Part shown: piece after piece, positions 24,385-37,030 of the stretch
Layout: each line of letters opens with the position of its first letter
Position numbering within the stretch: position 1 is the first letter of the stretch
Assembly (NCBI RefSeq): GCF_005239225.2
Contig: NC_133284.1
Location: 53,823,416 to 53,887,415 of the forward strand
Length of the DNA: 64,000 nucleotides
Source: Populus alba
Lineage: Eukaryota > Streptophyta > Magnoliopsida > Malpighiales > Salicaceae
Reading direction: 5' to 3'
The notes under the pieces: model-generated
The model's database searches: none
The model's input: the letters and a program-made list of their open reading frames with translations, nothing else
What the model was told of the DNA's origin: nothing
Program-made: the position numbers and the translations under genes

Positions 24385-25686
24385 CAAAAGCTAAACTAAC
24401 TAGTTTAATATCCACTTGAATTGATTCAATATTCTTGCAGTCAGAGACCAAAAATGTCCCGCTTGAAACAATTTTGAGATGTATATTGTCCGTAAATGTA
24501 ACCAATTATCTTGTTTTAAGTTGGTTTTTATACAGAATTTCTAGCTTGATGCCATTTATTAGCATTTGATGTTTGATTCAATCTTGATATAGAATGAAAA
24601 CTTGGAAATATAGGCATTCATTGAATCATTCATGGTTGTCGGACCAGCCCGGGGACTGCCTAGGGAAAGGGCTTGGATCACTAGGTTATTACATCACACC
24701 AGGTCAGATTTTTTTAATCAAAACGTTATAGTTTAATTAGGTCACTAAAAACCTGGCTAGGTTTCGCTAGGGCAATGTTTTTTTTTGTTGTTTAACTTGA
24801 AATTTGAACTGGGTAAGGTTCCAGGTCGAATTTCCCATGCCAACCCTCTGGGCCTGACCAAGTTTAACAAGGATGAACAGGATCTTTGCTTTTTGCGTTC
24901 AAACAACATGCCCTTTTCAGCTTCATATTTTAAGCAGTGTTATGAATGAGGTTAATTATCCAACTTGTTGCGCTAAGATGTGATGTTAGGATTTCTTAAT
25001 CAAAAGGGTCATCTAGCTCATCTATAGGAGAGCTAGAGAGGAGCTTCAACTCTTGAAATACAGCCAAAAAAGGAAGAAAACATCAAATGGTTTTTCAAGT
25101 TCTTCCATTTTTTCAATACCTTCCGTGATTACGTTTCCTTAAATCCAGCCTCAAGGCATGCAAGGCGAGTTTATCAATTTCCTTTCATTTTAATCATTGT
25201 TGATTAATAATATTTCCACCCCATATGTTTTTTCTTCTTAATTCAATCAATATTATTGTTTTGCCTCCATTTTTCCTTAACCAGCCAAAAGGGCAAAGTC
25301 CCATTACATTGCCTTCTCAGTGTGCCGCAACGGTAGTCACCATGTTTCCTCCCACAAAAACCTTGAACAGAGCTCAGATGAAGACTCAAAGAACGACCAC
25401 AACTTGTAACAAAAGGAAAAGGAAAGATCTAAAGATTTTTGTAGGTTTACGTATGGATTCATGTTTGGTTTTCACCTTCATGTACTGGCTGTTTAAGTTA
25501 TTGTTTAAGGCTCGGATTCATCCACTATGTTGTTGATTGTCCTTTGCCAATAGACTTGCATAGAAAATCATAAAAAACACAAGCATTAATTAATAATTTA
25601 CAATTATATAATGTAAGAATCACCATGGTTAGATAGGAACAGGGGACAAGAATCATGGATTTGCATGAAGATCTTAACAAACAAAT
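24385..25686. other. Intergenic DNA downstream of CCB4
   Basis: Probably the 3' UTR to about 24600, then repeat-like DNA with 'accagcccggggactgcc' near 24645 resembling dispersed plant repeats. The frame at 25225-25536 has no recognisable domain, and I see no supporting splice structure. Confidence 0.45.
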
Positions 25687-27867
25687 TGTTGTAACCCATT
25701 TCTGGGTGCCCGTACAAAAAATAATAAAAAAAATATTATAAAAAAAATATAAATAGTGAAAAAAGGATGTCAAAGTACCCTAAAACTAGTCAAAATTGGT
25801 TGAGAAGGTTAAAAATTACAAAAATTAAAATTTGGCAGTATTTTATTGACTGATGATAGTCCTATTGACAAAGAAAATTCAATTTTGAGGAAGAAAAGTC
25901 CAAAATTAGATGTTTATGGACTCAATTAAATTTTATTGAAGGTTTAATTGAATTTATAGAGAATTTAATTGCAAGAAAAATTGATTTTGGAGTTAATTTG
26001 GGCTTTAATTAGAATAAATTAAAGTTTTAGGATCAAATTATAATTTTTAAAAGTTAATTTGGTCAAATCAAGGGCTTAATTGCATAAATATTGAAGTTTA
26101 ATGGCTAATTAGGGACTTAATTGAAGAAATCTGAGACCAAGAACCAAAATGCAAAAGGCGATCAAATTGAAGGCCTGATTTTGAATCTAACGATTTTTGG
26201 CGCCAAAATCCATTTAAATGAAACAACGTGTTTTGGGAAAAATGACATCGTTTCATGTACTGTTCACAAAAAAAAGAAAAAAAAGAAGGGATCGAAACAG
26301 TGCCGTTTTGTCAGCACTGCGGGTCTTCTTCTTCCCCTGAACGCGCGAAGCAGGTGAAGAAGAAGATTTTTTCTTCCTCTATCACCGCCACCGACTTCTT
26401 CCAAAAAGATGCCGACCCGACCCCTCCACCTGAAAAGCTTTCCATGTGCTAGAGTTAGGGGACGAGAGGTGTCCCTAAGGTGGTAGAGGGGCAGCTGAAA
26501 AGTGGCCGCCCCATCCACCCTACACCCCTGTGCCCTTGACTGGGCAGGGGCGTAGGCCTCCTTTCTCCCCTATAAATACAGTCTCTAGTAGCATTGTGAG
26601 CCACCGTAGGTAAGCCTTCTTCCCTTCCCTTTCTTCTTCTTCTTCTCCTTCGGGTCTCACCACTGTTCACGTTGCATGTGAACAGTGGAGAGACCCACTG
26701 TTTCTTTTTTTATAGGCTGGCTGATCCGGCCCAACCCAAAATGTTTGGGTCGGGTCCTGCCCAATTCAATTTTTTCTCAAAAAAATGGGCTTTTAAAAAT
26801 CATAATTTCTCAGTGTCTTTCTCAACTTTTTTTTTCTTAAATATATGTCTGTATTTTACATCGTTAAAGCCCAAATTAACTCCAAAATTAATTTTTCTTG
26901 CAATCAAAATCTCCATAAATTCAATTAAACCTTCAATAAAATTTAATTGAGTCCACAAATATCTGATTTTGGACTTTTCTTACTCGAATTGAATTTTCTT
27001 TGTCAACAAGGCTATCATCAATCAATAAAATACTGTTAAATTTTAATTTTTGTATTTTTAAACCTCCTTAACCAATTTTTAATCATTTTCTGAGCGTTCT
27101 GGCATCCTTTTTTCACTCTTACATTTTTTGATAATATTATTTTGATTATTATTATTATTATTATTATTTTTTGTGCGAGGACCCAAAAATGGTTTACACG
27201 GTTTTCGTTAAAACTTCCAAAAAATTTAAAAAAAATTGAAAAAAAAAAAAATATTTTTATGCATACAACCAAGTATCTCAAAGCTAAAAAAATCATATTG
27301 TGTTTTTTATACACCAAAAAACAATGTTTTAACATGTATTTTGACTTGAATAACCAGTTTATTAACGTCAAGAGAACAATGGCCAAAATTTCAAAAAAAA
27401 AATTATTTTGTTTTGTTTAGGTATCATGGATTACGAATTTATACATAAAACGCATTCCCGATATTAAAAATAAATTTTTTTTTTTTGACGACATAGAACA
27501 ATTAGGTTTTTACCTAATAAGATAAGGATCTCCTTACATAGGAGAACTTTTGTTGAACCATAGACAGATTGACAATTAGAAACCACAAACAAAACCTTAG
27601 ATTTTATCATACATTAAAACAATGCAGCCTACCTTAGGTAGGACATATTTGGGGTGTTAATACCTTTCCTTTATGCAACCAGTTCACGTACTCCATCTCT
27701 AAGACCAATTAGGGTTTCTAGTGACCAGAATACTAGGTAGCGACTCCCAGTTTATATTTTACTAATAGGAGACAAGAATTCCTTGTCTCTCCATATTTTC
27801 TAGGAATATACCATTTCATTTTTTCGTTGAGGATGGACGATCGCTGCGAAGCCGCACACGTGCGACA
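25687..27867 (+). mobile_element. Solo LTR of a Gypsy element with perfect TSD
   Basis: A 2181-bp sequence starting 'tgttgtaaccca' and ending 'acgtgcgaca', flanked on both sides by CAAAT (25682-25686 and 27868-27872). The 3' end has the plant Gypsy signature 'ctaggtagcgactcc' and 'gtgcgaca', like the solo LTR ending at 50364. No internal domains are present, so the element was reduced by LTR-LTR recombination. The short frames in it (for example 26121-26357 and 26672-26950) are not genes. Confidence 0.85.
25696..27195. repeat. Long inverted repeat inside the solo LTR
   Basis: The arm at about 25696-26010 is the diverged reverse complement of about 26865-27195. Shared blocks include 'caattaaattttattgaagg' and 'gcaagaaaaatt.attttggagttaatttgggcttta'-like segments. 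About 855 bp separates the arms. The other solo LTR (48579-50364) shows no such structure, so this one gained an inverted duplication or an inverted second LTR end. Confidence 0.8.
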
Positions 27868-27962
27868 CAAATCACGACTCGAAAAATAATAAAGAATTGT
27901 AATAGTAAAGAAAAAAAATGAGGAAGGAGACAGTAAGTTTAAGGTCGTACGTCAAGTAAACC

Positions 27963-27987
27963 AACCCGCTACCCGAGGTAGCGGGTT
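27963..27987. repeat. Perfect 11-bp hairpin
   Basis: 'aacccgctacc', a CGA loop, then 'ggtagcgggtt'. It is GC-rich amid AT-rich DNA, with 'gttaaaaaaatc' after it. No function is known to me. Confidence 0.7.
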
Positions 27988-28084
27988 GTTAAAAAAATCA
28001 GAAAAAAATTAAAAAAATCAAATAAATATCATTGGAGAAAATAGGAAGAAGACACAAAAAAATTATTAAGCCAGGTAATTAATT

Positions 28085-28378
28085 AAGCCCGCCGCAAAAC
28101 TGGTTCCTGTTTCGCACAAGAAGCTGTCTATTCCGCCAAATCAACCCTCCCATGATTATAAATAGGGATGCGAGGTTTAAATGATGTTTAATTTTAAAGT
28201 TTGTAAGACTAATTAAATTATATGAAAATTATTCTGAATATTTATATTAATAAAAAAATAAAAAGTAAATTAAGGGTGTGAGTTTTTCAAGGAGTAATCA
28301 TTCGGGTTGATTTGGCGGCACAGACTGCCTGTTGTGTGAAACACGAGCCAGTTTTGTGGCTGGCTTAATTAATTAACT
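28085..28378. mobile_element. Foldback or MITE-like element with about 70-bp inverted arms
   Basis: The left arm (about 28085-28150, 'ccgccgcaaaactggttcc' to 'ccgccaaatcaaccc') pairs with the right arm (about 28308-28378, 'gggttgatttggcgg' to 'ccagttttgtggctggc'). Both ends lie next to 'ttaattaatt', a possible target sequence. The spacer of about 150 bp is AT-rich. Arm divergence is modest. It lies about 1.1 kb upstream of the second intact BBE gene. Confidence 0.65.
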
Positions 28379-28574
28379 GCTTCTTCTTCTCGGTTTTTTC
28401 GTTGTAATTATCTAGTCATACAGGTTGGTCCCCAAAGTTTCAAAAATCACTTTCATGGGTAGGACCGAGTGCCCGTCGATTTGTCAATTAACGCGTCTGA
28501 ACTCTAAATTTGTCAGCTTAATGTTTCAATCCCAGCAACATGAATAGTGATCCAGAGGAAGCGGGAGTAATTTG

Positions 28575-28765
28575 AAGGATATTTGTTTTTGTGTTTTAAA
28601 AGTGATTTTAAAAAAATTAAATTTTTTAATTTTTTTATTAACTTTAAATTAATATGTTTTTTAGTATTTTCAAATCATTTTGATGTGTTGGTATCAAAAA
28701 TAATTTTTTTAAAATAAAAAAATATCAATGACATGTATTTTGACAACGAAAAATTATTAGAAAAA
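28575..28765. repeat. AT-rich MITE-like dispersed repeat
   Basis: Contains 'ttaaattaatatgttttttag' and 'tcaaatcattttgatgtg' type segments that recur at 59695-59890 in the same order ('ctttaaattaatatatttttt', 'aaatcattttgatgcgctg', 'tatcaaaaataattttt'). A weaker relative lies at 28935-29115. The two clear copies probably belong to one short non-autonomous family. Confidence 0.6.
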
Positions 28766-29372
28766 CAACCACAGTTACACCGATAAACAAATAGAAATGT
28801 CTATTAAGAGTTGGTAAATTACAATATTGAATTGTAAAAAAAGACATATATTAAAATCATGAGCTCCACATAATGCCCAGCAAGGTTGATGAGAGATTAG
28901 GACATGGATGGAGGAGGTGTTTTGCACATCTTTTGTTTATGTTTTATTTGCTTTTCAAATGTATTTTACGATTATTAAAATCATGAACTCCACATCAATT
29001 TGCTCATCTTTCAAATGTTTTAGTGTTTTAATGGATTTGATATAAAAACAAATTTTAAAAAATTATTTTAATATATTTTTAATTAAAAATTTATTTTAAA
29101 AAGCATTATACATCACCATTCCAAACGCCTCAAACTTATAATAATTTTTATGATAGCTTAGAACACCTAACCCAAAACCACACAAATCAGGTTTGATCGA
29201 ACCGAATGCTGACAAAGAATTTGTTGAAAGTATAATAAAAAAAAATCATTTTACCGTTAAACTTTGATTCCCGGATTAATCTATAAGCTTAAATTCAAAC
29301 ATTTACCAATTAAACCAAACTGTTGTATATTTGAACTTTTTTTTTTTTTACCGTCTTTCACGCTAAGTTTAC

Positions 29373-29379
29373 TATAAAT
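29373..29379 (+). promoter_or_regulatory. TATA box of the second BBE gene
   Basis: 'tataaat' lies 74 bp upstream of the ATG at 29447, a normal plant distance allowing a short 5' UTR. This promoter does not share the module found upstream of the gene at 2480. Confidence 0.55.
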
Positions 29380-29446
29380 TCATCCAAAGATCACAGCGAT
29401 CTCTACAAGAACCGTAGGGACATCATTTCTTGAAACACAAGGAGAA

Positions 29447-31078
29447 ATGGCTCCTTCAGGTTCTTCCTTTCTGTCAGTACTTGTATTCCTGCTAGTTCTA
29501 TCTCCTTCATCCATAGATTCACTCTCAATTAAGGATAGCTTTTTACAATGTCTCTCCAAGAATTCTGAGTCCTCCTATCCTTTCTCCACTATCTTGTACA
29601 CCCCAAACAACTCTTCATTCACTAGTGTTTTAGAGTCATCTGTTCAAAACCTCCGGTTCTCACAGCGTACAGTACCGAAACCTGAGTTCATTTTCACACC
29701 GTTGTACGAATCCCACATCCAAGCTGCTGTTGTTTGCTCAAAACAACTTGGAATTCACCTTCGAGTCCGTAGTGGAGGCCATGACTTTGAGGGACTCTCT
29801 TATGTCTCTGAAATTGAGCAGCCTTTCATTGTTGTAGACCTTGCAAGGCTTCGGTCAATTAGCGTTGATATCGAGGATAATAGCGCTTGGGTTGAGGCCG
29901 GTGCCACAACTGGCGAACTGTACTATAGAATATCAGAGAAGAGCAACACTCATGGCTACCCAGCTGGTGTTTGTACCAGTGTAGGTATTGGTGGGCACAT
30001 CACAGGAGGTGCATACGGTACCTTGTTCAGAAAATATGGCCTTGCTGCGGACAATGTCATCGATGCTCGTATAATTGATGCTTATGGAAGAGTTCTTGAC
30101 CGAAAAGCCATGGGAGAAGATCTATTCTGGGCAATTAGAGGAGGTGGAGGAGGTAGCTTCGGAATCATTACTTCCTGGAAAGTAAAACTGGTTCCAGTAC
30201 CTCCAGTTGTGACAGTTTTCGGGGTTGCTAGGACCTTGGAACAAGGTGCTACTAAGATCCTCTATAGGTTCCTGCAAGCTTCTGATAAACTCGACGAGAA
30301 TCTCTTTATCAGAGCCAGTACACAGTTGGCAAATGCTAGCGAAGAAGGTAAGAAAACAATATCAACTTCCTATAGTGGATTGTTTCTTGGTGATGCAAAG
30401 AGACTCCTCCAAGTCATGCAAGAAAGCTTCCCTGAACTCGGTTTGACGAAACAGGATTGTATCGAAACAAACTGGATCAATTCTGTGCTATATATGGGCT
30501 TCTTCCCCAACAATTCAACTCCTGAAATCTTGCTTCAGCGACAGAATTTACTCAAGGGCACCTTCAAAGGCAAGTCCGACTTTGCTAAAAAACCAATACA
30601 CGAATCAGCACTTGAAGGTTTATGGGAAATGATGTATGAAGAAGATTCCCCTTCTGTAGCATTTCTTCCCTACGGTGGAATGATGAGCAAAATCTCGGAA
30701 TCTGAGATTCCTTTCCCGAACAGAAAAGGTAACATGTTCTTCATCAGCTACACGACGACCTGGGAAGATCCTTCAGAGAATGCAAAGCATATTGATTGGA
30801 TTAGGAAGGTTTACAAATACATGACACCTTATGTTTCCATGTATCCAAGGGAAGCATACCTCAATTACAGGGACCTTGATTTGGGCATGAACAAGAATAC
30901 TAACACAAGCTTTAAGGAAGCAAGTGTTTGGGGTTCTAAGTACTTCAAGGGTAACTTCAAGAGATTGGTAAAAGTGAAGACCAAAGTTGATGCTGGCAAC
31001 TTCTTCAGGCATGAACAGAGCATCCCGCCTCTTCCAATTTCTATGAGGAAAAGAAAGTGCAGAGGAATCATCCAATAA
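29447..31078 (+). CDS. BBE-like secreted FAD-linked oxidoreductase, intact paralogue
   Basis: Intronless 543-residue paralogue of the gene at 2480. A signal peptide covers about residues 1-25 (hydrophobic '[12 protein letters not shown]'). The flavin-linking pair is complete: His112 in 'RSGGHDFEG' and Cys176 in 'PAGVCTSVG'. Phe114 is the normal aromatic at the position where the other gene has Arg. Val179 at the oxygen-gatekeeper position suggests oxidase activity. FAD-binding motifs '[10 protein letters not shown]' and '[12 protein letters not shown]' and a C-terminal BBE domain with '[10 protein letters not shown]' and '[10 protein letters not shown]' are present. The C-terminus ends in basic residues ('MRKRKCRG'). 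Family members act in the apoplast or in vesicles on sugars, oligosaccharide elicitors, monolignols or alkaloids; the substrate here is unknown. This copy best preserves the family consensus and is the most likely functional reference of the cluster. Confidence 0.95.
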   Translation: MAPSGSSFLSVLVFLLVLSPSSIDSLSIKDSFLQCLSKNSESSYPFSTILYTPNNSSFTSVLESSVQNLRFSQRTVPKPEFIFTPLYESHIQAAVVCSKQLGIHLRVRSGGHDFEGLSYVSEIEQPFIVVDLARLRSISVDIEDNSAWVEAGATTGELYYRISEKSNTHGYPAGVCTSVGIGGHITGGAYGTLFRKYGLAADNVIDARIIDAYGRVLDRKAMGEDLFWAIRGGGGGSFGIITSWKVKLVPVPPVVTVFGVARTLEQGATKILYRFLQASDKLDENLFIRASTQLANASEEGKKTISTSYSGLFLGDAKRLLQVMQESFPELGLTKQDCIETNWINSVLYMGFFPNNSTPEILLQRQNLLKGTFKGKSDFAKKPIHESALEGLWEMMYEEDSPSVAFLPYGGMMSKISESEIPFPNRKGNMFFISYTTTWEDPSENAKHIDWIRKVYKYMTPYVSMYPREAYLNYRDLDLGMNKNTNTSFKEASVWGSKYFKGNFKRLVKVKTKVDAGNFFRHEQSIPPLPISMRKRKCRGIIQ

Positions 31079-32689
31079 ATCAAGCCTCATTGGATTTAGT
31101 TCATTTGATGGAGGAGGCCAGCCTGTAGAGGTTGCAAATAATAATTGGGACTTCACTTTCCTGCCTTGTTTGCAAACCTCAATATTTTATTGTCACTTCT
31201 ATGCAATTAGGTTTTGTAATAAATTACTGAGATGACGATTTTCAGTCATCACAACACATAGTGCCTACAGTGCCTTTTATTTATGAATAAAAAATATACT
31301 TGGACCTCTATAATATGACATACAATGTTCATTGATTTTATTATTGTTAGGACAATATTTTTCATAGGAGAACCCTTTTGTTATAAAATCTATAATTATA
31401 TATATTGAACGTATATTATAATCTCTTAAACTTTATGATTCTTGAATTTAATCTTTTTATTTTTTTTAATTAACGTGGGTGTCTGGTTCAACTTGCACGC
31501 ACCTCGACTAATTTCACGAGTGTTGAAGTTAATAATTATGTAAACTTTTAATGGCTAGGAGGGGACCATGATCATTAGGGAACAAATTCAATGCCTGACT
31601 AGTTGAGTTACCCTCAGGGTTATCTTTTAGTTTTTCATGATACTTGGGTTTCCTAGTGTTTTTTAATGTTCTCATTTTCTTCTCCTATAAATAAACTATT
31701 TGTCTTGAATTCTAATCATTGAAAATAATATACAAGAAAAAGGTATGAACTTCTCTCTTTTAAGTTTTATTCTGAATATGTATATCCTTATTTGTTTTTT
31801 ATTTTTTAACATGTTATTAACATGATTATTCTACTTAATTTATATTAAAATCTTGGCACACATGAATTCCTATACTACGTGACTTGTATCAATTTCAATA
31901 TTTTTTATCTTTTTATAATTGTTTATATTTTATGGAATATATGTGGCTTTGTAAGTTATTTTGACAAAAATAAAAATTATTCATCAATATTTAAAGCTTC
32001 TAAAGAACTAGTATTTTAAGTTTTTGAAGAATTAAATAAATTAAATACAATTCTTAAAGAACTAGTATTTTTAAATAACTGAATATCAATCTTAAAAACT
32101 TATTTTTTTTGCTTTTATATTCATATTTTATTTTATTAATTGTTTTTTTATATAAATAATATCGAATCTGACCCAACTTGAATTTATTACTCTTGATATA
32201 TCTGAGAATAACTTTTTATCATGAATCCCTTATGCCAAGATTCATCTAGAAGCTATAAATCTTGGAGAAACCATTAAAAAATACATTATATTTCTCAATC
32301 AACATATAAGTGTGCAATTAAAATTATTATTTTTATTTTTAAGAAATGATTGTGTCATAAAATTATTTCCTACTTCAGTTTTTTTACCACCCACGCTATA
32401 CATGCACCAGGTCCAGATCACGGAGAATCTTTCTCTTTGATTTTTTTTCTTAGTTTAATGTAAAGGGACCACCATCCATAGGAGAAACTACTAACAAGTA
32501 GCATTTTTTCTGGCCAATCTTCAATAATTTGGTACTATCCGTGTCGTTATGACTAAGTTGAGTCACACTAGAGAGGGGAAAATCAAGTGTTAGAAATTAA
32601 TGAACGGTGAATGCGCCCGCCAGCTTCTACTCATCAGTTGCCAATGGAGTCTGATTAAGAAATGGTCAGGGCCATAGCGAATTCGATCT
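31079..32689. other. 3' flank of the second BBE gene, intergenic
   Basis: A likely polyadenylation signal 'aataaa' lies near 31218. A segment with 'acttgcacgcacctcgact' near 31491 resembles a common dispersed plant repeat. The rest is AT-rich with no gene seen. Confidence 0.5.
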
Positions 32690-33405
32690 TTTCTGTGTTG
32701 GCTAGGACCATGGGATATGTTGGCTAGGATCATGGACTTGCATCTTGGCTAGTATCATGCGATTTGTTGCTCCTGTAATCATGTCTAATCTATGCGCTAC
32801 AAGTATAGGATATGATGTTGTAATTATGTTTTCATCCCTTGTAAAGCTCCCTCGTTTTCTATATAAATAGCTGTAGAATAAACACATAATATATAAGAAG
32901 TCTCTTTTGTTTTCTCTCTAGTATACATACTTTTCTTTTGTAAATTATCATAAGCACGATCAACACACCATGTCTGATGGCTCTGTGTTTCCTAGACACA
33001 CTGTTGATTGTGAAATTATCCTGCATATTAAACACACCTTGTTTGATGGTTCTATATTTCCTAAACAGTATTGATTGCATGTGAAACTATCCTGCATATA
33101 TTGCAGGACATTAACTATGCACATGATTTCCTGTTGGGGCTCACTCATTTCAAACATTTCTTCTCATCTGATTTGAAAGTATGGGTCGGTGAAAACCTAT
33201 TAAATATTTAATAAGAATCATTATAACTCAAAAGCTTAAGTTGTTAGGTAAAGTTTTCGATTAGTTAGTTATTAAAATATAATATCATGTTAAAAAACTA
33301 TCTCAACCCAAAAACTTAAATTATTAAGTGAGATTTCAAGTAAAGAAAGAAAACTAAAGGGTGTAAAGAAAATATTGTTCACCTATACCTATAAACACTG
33401 TGAAG
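32690..33405 (+). repeat. Right arm of the inverted repeat, LTR-like
   Basis: Reverse complement of 736-1375 with moderate divergence. It begins near 'tgttggctagg' (32697) and has a TATA-like 'ctatataaatag' near 32860 followed by 'gtagaataaaca'. It includes two approximate copies of a segment reading 'gatggctctgtgtttcct' or 'gatggttctatatttcct' (about 32977 and 33043). Probably a solo LTR or LTR fragment. Confidence 0.6.
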
Positions 33406-33429
33406 AACTTACATTCCTTTCACTTGACA

Positions 33430-33960
33430 TACAACTATTCCTTCCTCAAAGTATCAAAAACAACCTGTAGGTGCTCCAAATGAGACTCCAGAGTGGGATT
33501 ATAAATGAGAATGTCATCGAAATAGATGATAACAAATCTACCCATAAATGACCTTAATACCTGATGCATGAACCTTATAAATATACTAGGAGCATTAAAC
33601 AGTCCAAATGGCATGACCATCCACTCAAATAACCTCTGGTGAGTTTTAAAGGTTGTCTTCCATTCATCTTCCGGACTGATTCTAATATGATGATACTACT
33701 CTTAATATCAATTTTGAAAAATAAATGAAACACTATCAACTAATCTAACATGTCATCTAGACACAATATGGGGTACTTGCATTTTATTGTGATCCGGATT
33801 ATGGCTTGACTGTCCACACACATACGCCATGACCCATCTTTTTTGGGAACAAAAAGGGGTGGCACAATACAAGGATTTATACTTTCTCGGGTCTCTCTCT
33901 TGTCTGCTTCAACTGCTCCCACCAAGTAGATGTCCTTCAACTAAAACCTTGGTCTTTTTC
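33430..33960 (-). pseudogene. Ty3/Gypsy reverse transcriptase relic
   Basis: Reading leftward, 33940-33740 encodes '[16 protein letters not shown]' and after a frame break 33700-33435 encodes 'FKTHQRLFEWMVMPFGLFNAPS' in two overlapping pieces and then 'YFDDILIY', the RT catalytic motif. The style (LVMPFGL..APS, FDDIL) is Gypsy, probably chromovirus. Frameshifts and missing flanks make it a relic. Confidence 0.85.
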
Positions 33961-36900
33961 CTTCATATGGCGATCTCCTTTAACTAGAAACGAAATGTTG
34001 CCTTCAACTCGGTTAACCTGAAATCTCAATCTAGAGCCCCACTTTAACCAGAACCTTGGTCTTTGTCTTCAGCTTGATCAACCTGAGATCTCATCTGGCG
34101 ATCCCTTTTAACCAGAACTAGAATGTTTGTTACTTCCCGATCATGGGGTTTTGAAAACTCGTTGCTTCTTGAAGATTCTTCCTGATGACAGGGTTAATCT
34201 TCTTTTTTTCTTGAGAATTTTCTAATAGTAGGGTTTTTCTCACTTTTCTTCTTGATTGAAGGTTGAATTTATTGGTGTTTCATGATTGCAGGGTTCAAAC
34301 TTGGATTCTTTGCTATCATAGATCAAAGATTATTTCTTTGTCCACTCAAATTCATCAAAATCTTGTAAGATTTCATTAAGGATTTCTCTTGTAAAAATTC
34401 AAAAAATACAAAAACATTTATGCAATGCTTTGGGGTTAGATGACATACATGCATCCTTACCTGGTTTGAAATATAAGTCCCCTTCTTTGATGCTCCATCT
34501 CTATAAAGTGCCTTTGTTTGCTATTTAAAAGCCTTCTCTATTTTTTTGATTCACTATCTTATTCGAGTTCATTTTATGTCAATCCTCCACTTAAATATAA
34601 GTACAGTGCCCATCCTAGGTTGTCTGTGATGATTACTGATCTCGTTGTTTATCAGGCTTAACCATGCCCCGAAGTGTGGTGTTGTTTGTTTCATCATAAA
34701 GGAGCTTAACAAATCATTCATTTTTTGGATTCTCTCAAGAATTTTTCTCTGATCAGCTGTGTACATCCTGCCAACAATCATTAAGAGGTTTTCTAATGTA
34801 GACCTCATCCTAGATTGTCAATTAGCCATAAATTTACCTTCAGTTGAAACATACTTTTGAAGTATATGTTATCATCAACCTTCATGAAATTATCAAGTCA
34901 TCCAGATATGCATCTCATAACTTGCAGTAAAGGCTCATTGTTATATGCTTAATGTTCTTCTCAAAGAATTCCTCGTAGCCCTACCAATCAAATTGTGAAA
35001 AGAAATATATTCCCATCATCAATGATGTTCCTTTTATCACTTACATTAATACGGTGCACCTTGAATCAATGGGTTTCAAAGCAAATTATCCCCCGGTCAG
35101 TCTTGGTGACGTGCATCTTTCCAACATTTATCAAAATGCACCTATATGATAACATCTTTTAAGAGTCATTATATTTCAAAGGGTAAATCAAAATTTCAGA
35201 CATGAAGATGCCTTTCAAATGCAACGTTACTCTCAACTGCTATTGGAGTTCATTAAATTATAGGCTATCTTTTGAGCAATATTGCCCTTAGTTGATCTGA
35301 ATGTGCTCATTCTTCTATTTATAATTAAAAAGTGTTTGTCATTGCAAGATGTTAAACATAACTTTGATGGATTTCACTAAATTATCATTTGATTATCTAT
35401 TTTTGCCCCCCATCTAATCTAATCTGAATATTGTTTGTTTTCCCTCCTATGGTCCACTATATTACCCTTGACTGCTCAACTTTCTAACAATGATCAAGAA
35501 GTGTCGATGTCATAAGATAAATCCAACTTTTTTCTTTGATGGATAATCATTTGAAGACATGAAAGGCTTTATTATAGATACCGAAAGACATGTTTACAGC
35601 TCAAATTTTTTTTTTGGTATTGACTTTTGGCATTTGTTGTGTCTTTTTTTAATTAAAAACCTTTCTTGTCCCTCTAAACCTGATATGTACTTTGTTACCT
35701 TTAACTTTGACTTGTCCTTTAAGTGTAGACAATTTCTACTTTTTGGAATTCATATAACCTTCCTTAAAGTTTTCTAGGATGCCCTTTATTTTATGGTTTT
35801 TTTTTCACTTTTAGCCCTTTCTCAATAATTGGGCTTCCTTTCTTAACATTTTTTTTTACCATTGGTTCTAATATAGTCTTCATCTTTTCAACCAAAACTC
35901 TCTTGTTTGCCCCTAGTGTAGGGTGTGCTCTATGTTAGGGTTTTTTTTAAAAAGAAAGATTATATCAGGCTCAAATTGGGATTGCAAAGGATATATATTT
36001 TATGAATTATGAAAGGAATAAACAAATATGATCTTTTGTTATTTCAAACATGGCCGGTTAGAACCGATAAAGTTTAGCCTCATCCAATGTAATGATTTGG
36101 ACTTGTAAGGAATTATAATTTGCAAGTCCATGACTATCGAATCCACTAGATGTCATTATGCATACTTCTAAAACTTAATTACATGATGTACGGTTCAATT
36201 TCATATGTAAGTTCAAAATTTGTTTGGTCACTCCATATTGTTTATCAATCCATTTTAACGAACATCGAGTAATTTCTACAATCAAAATACTTTTAATCTT
36301 TAAGAATTGATTAGCTTAATTTCACATGTTAGAGTTTTATCAAAATACCTTTTAAAAGAAACATTTCTTTATTTCAAGACAATAATAAGACAAAGAACAA
36401 AGAACAATTCATTGAAAGTTTGTGATGCACTCATGATTTATGAAAACATATTAAAGCAAAATACAATGTTGATTCTCTAGGTAATTGCATATTATCTATG
36501 CCTCGTCAGCATTTTGCAAGCTACTGGTCATTATTAAAGATACGGGTGACTATATAGTAGGTACCATTATTCTTCACATACTCAATTTATCCCTTGTTTA
36601 CCAACTTTCAAACTTGATACTTGAAATTTTTCCAGTTTTCAATCAAATAGCCTAGGACCCCACCATGGTATTCACATCTCTTATTTGGATTATACCACCT
36701 AGGAAATTATGGTTGCATGGGATTTGATAGAGTCGAGGCAACAAGTCCAGAGTCTAACAGATGCTAGTAAACAAACTCAAGTGGCAAATGTATGGCAATC
36801 TTTGACAAAGGCATTTGAGCAGTTAATGTTATATCAAGCCCTGGTTGGACCACATAACTAAGATTTCCCACCTAAAAGCCATATTCTAATTCATCTCTCG

Positions 36901-37030
36901 TTATTGTTCTTGAACCTATGGTATGCCCTCCAATGTTTCATATTTAAGCGCTTACATAGTTCTTTCAGCAATCCTCATGGCTTTATAGAAATGTTGAGCT
37001 AAGCTTCCCATCAAATGCTTATAATAAAGG
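33961..37030 (-). mobile_element. Degenerate Gypsy (Tat-like) internal DNA, target of the next insertion
   Basis: No long frames. Segments resemble the non-coding interior of the element at 37031-46636. For example, 'gtgtagggtgtgctctatgttagggtt' near 35918-35945 and the following 100 bp match 42100-42200. The DNA on the other side of that element (46642 onward) appears to continue it, so the younger element inserted into an older relative. Confidence 0.5.

Noticed and set aside
25225..25536. 103-residue frame downstream of CCB4
   Set aside because: No recognisable domain, AT-rich poorly structured start, and no convincing exon partner. It may be unannotated exon material but I cannot support that.
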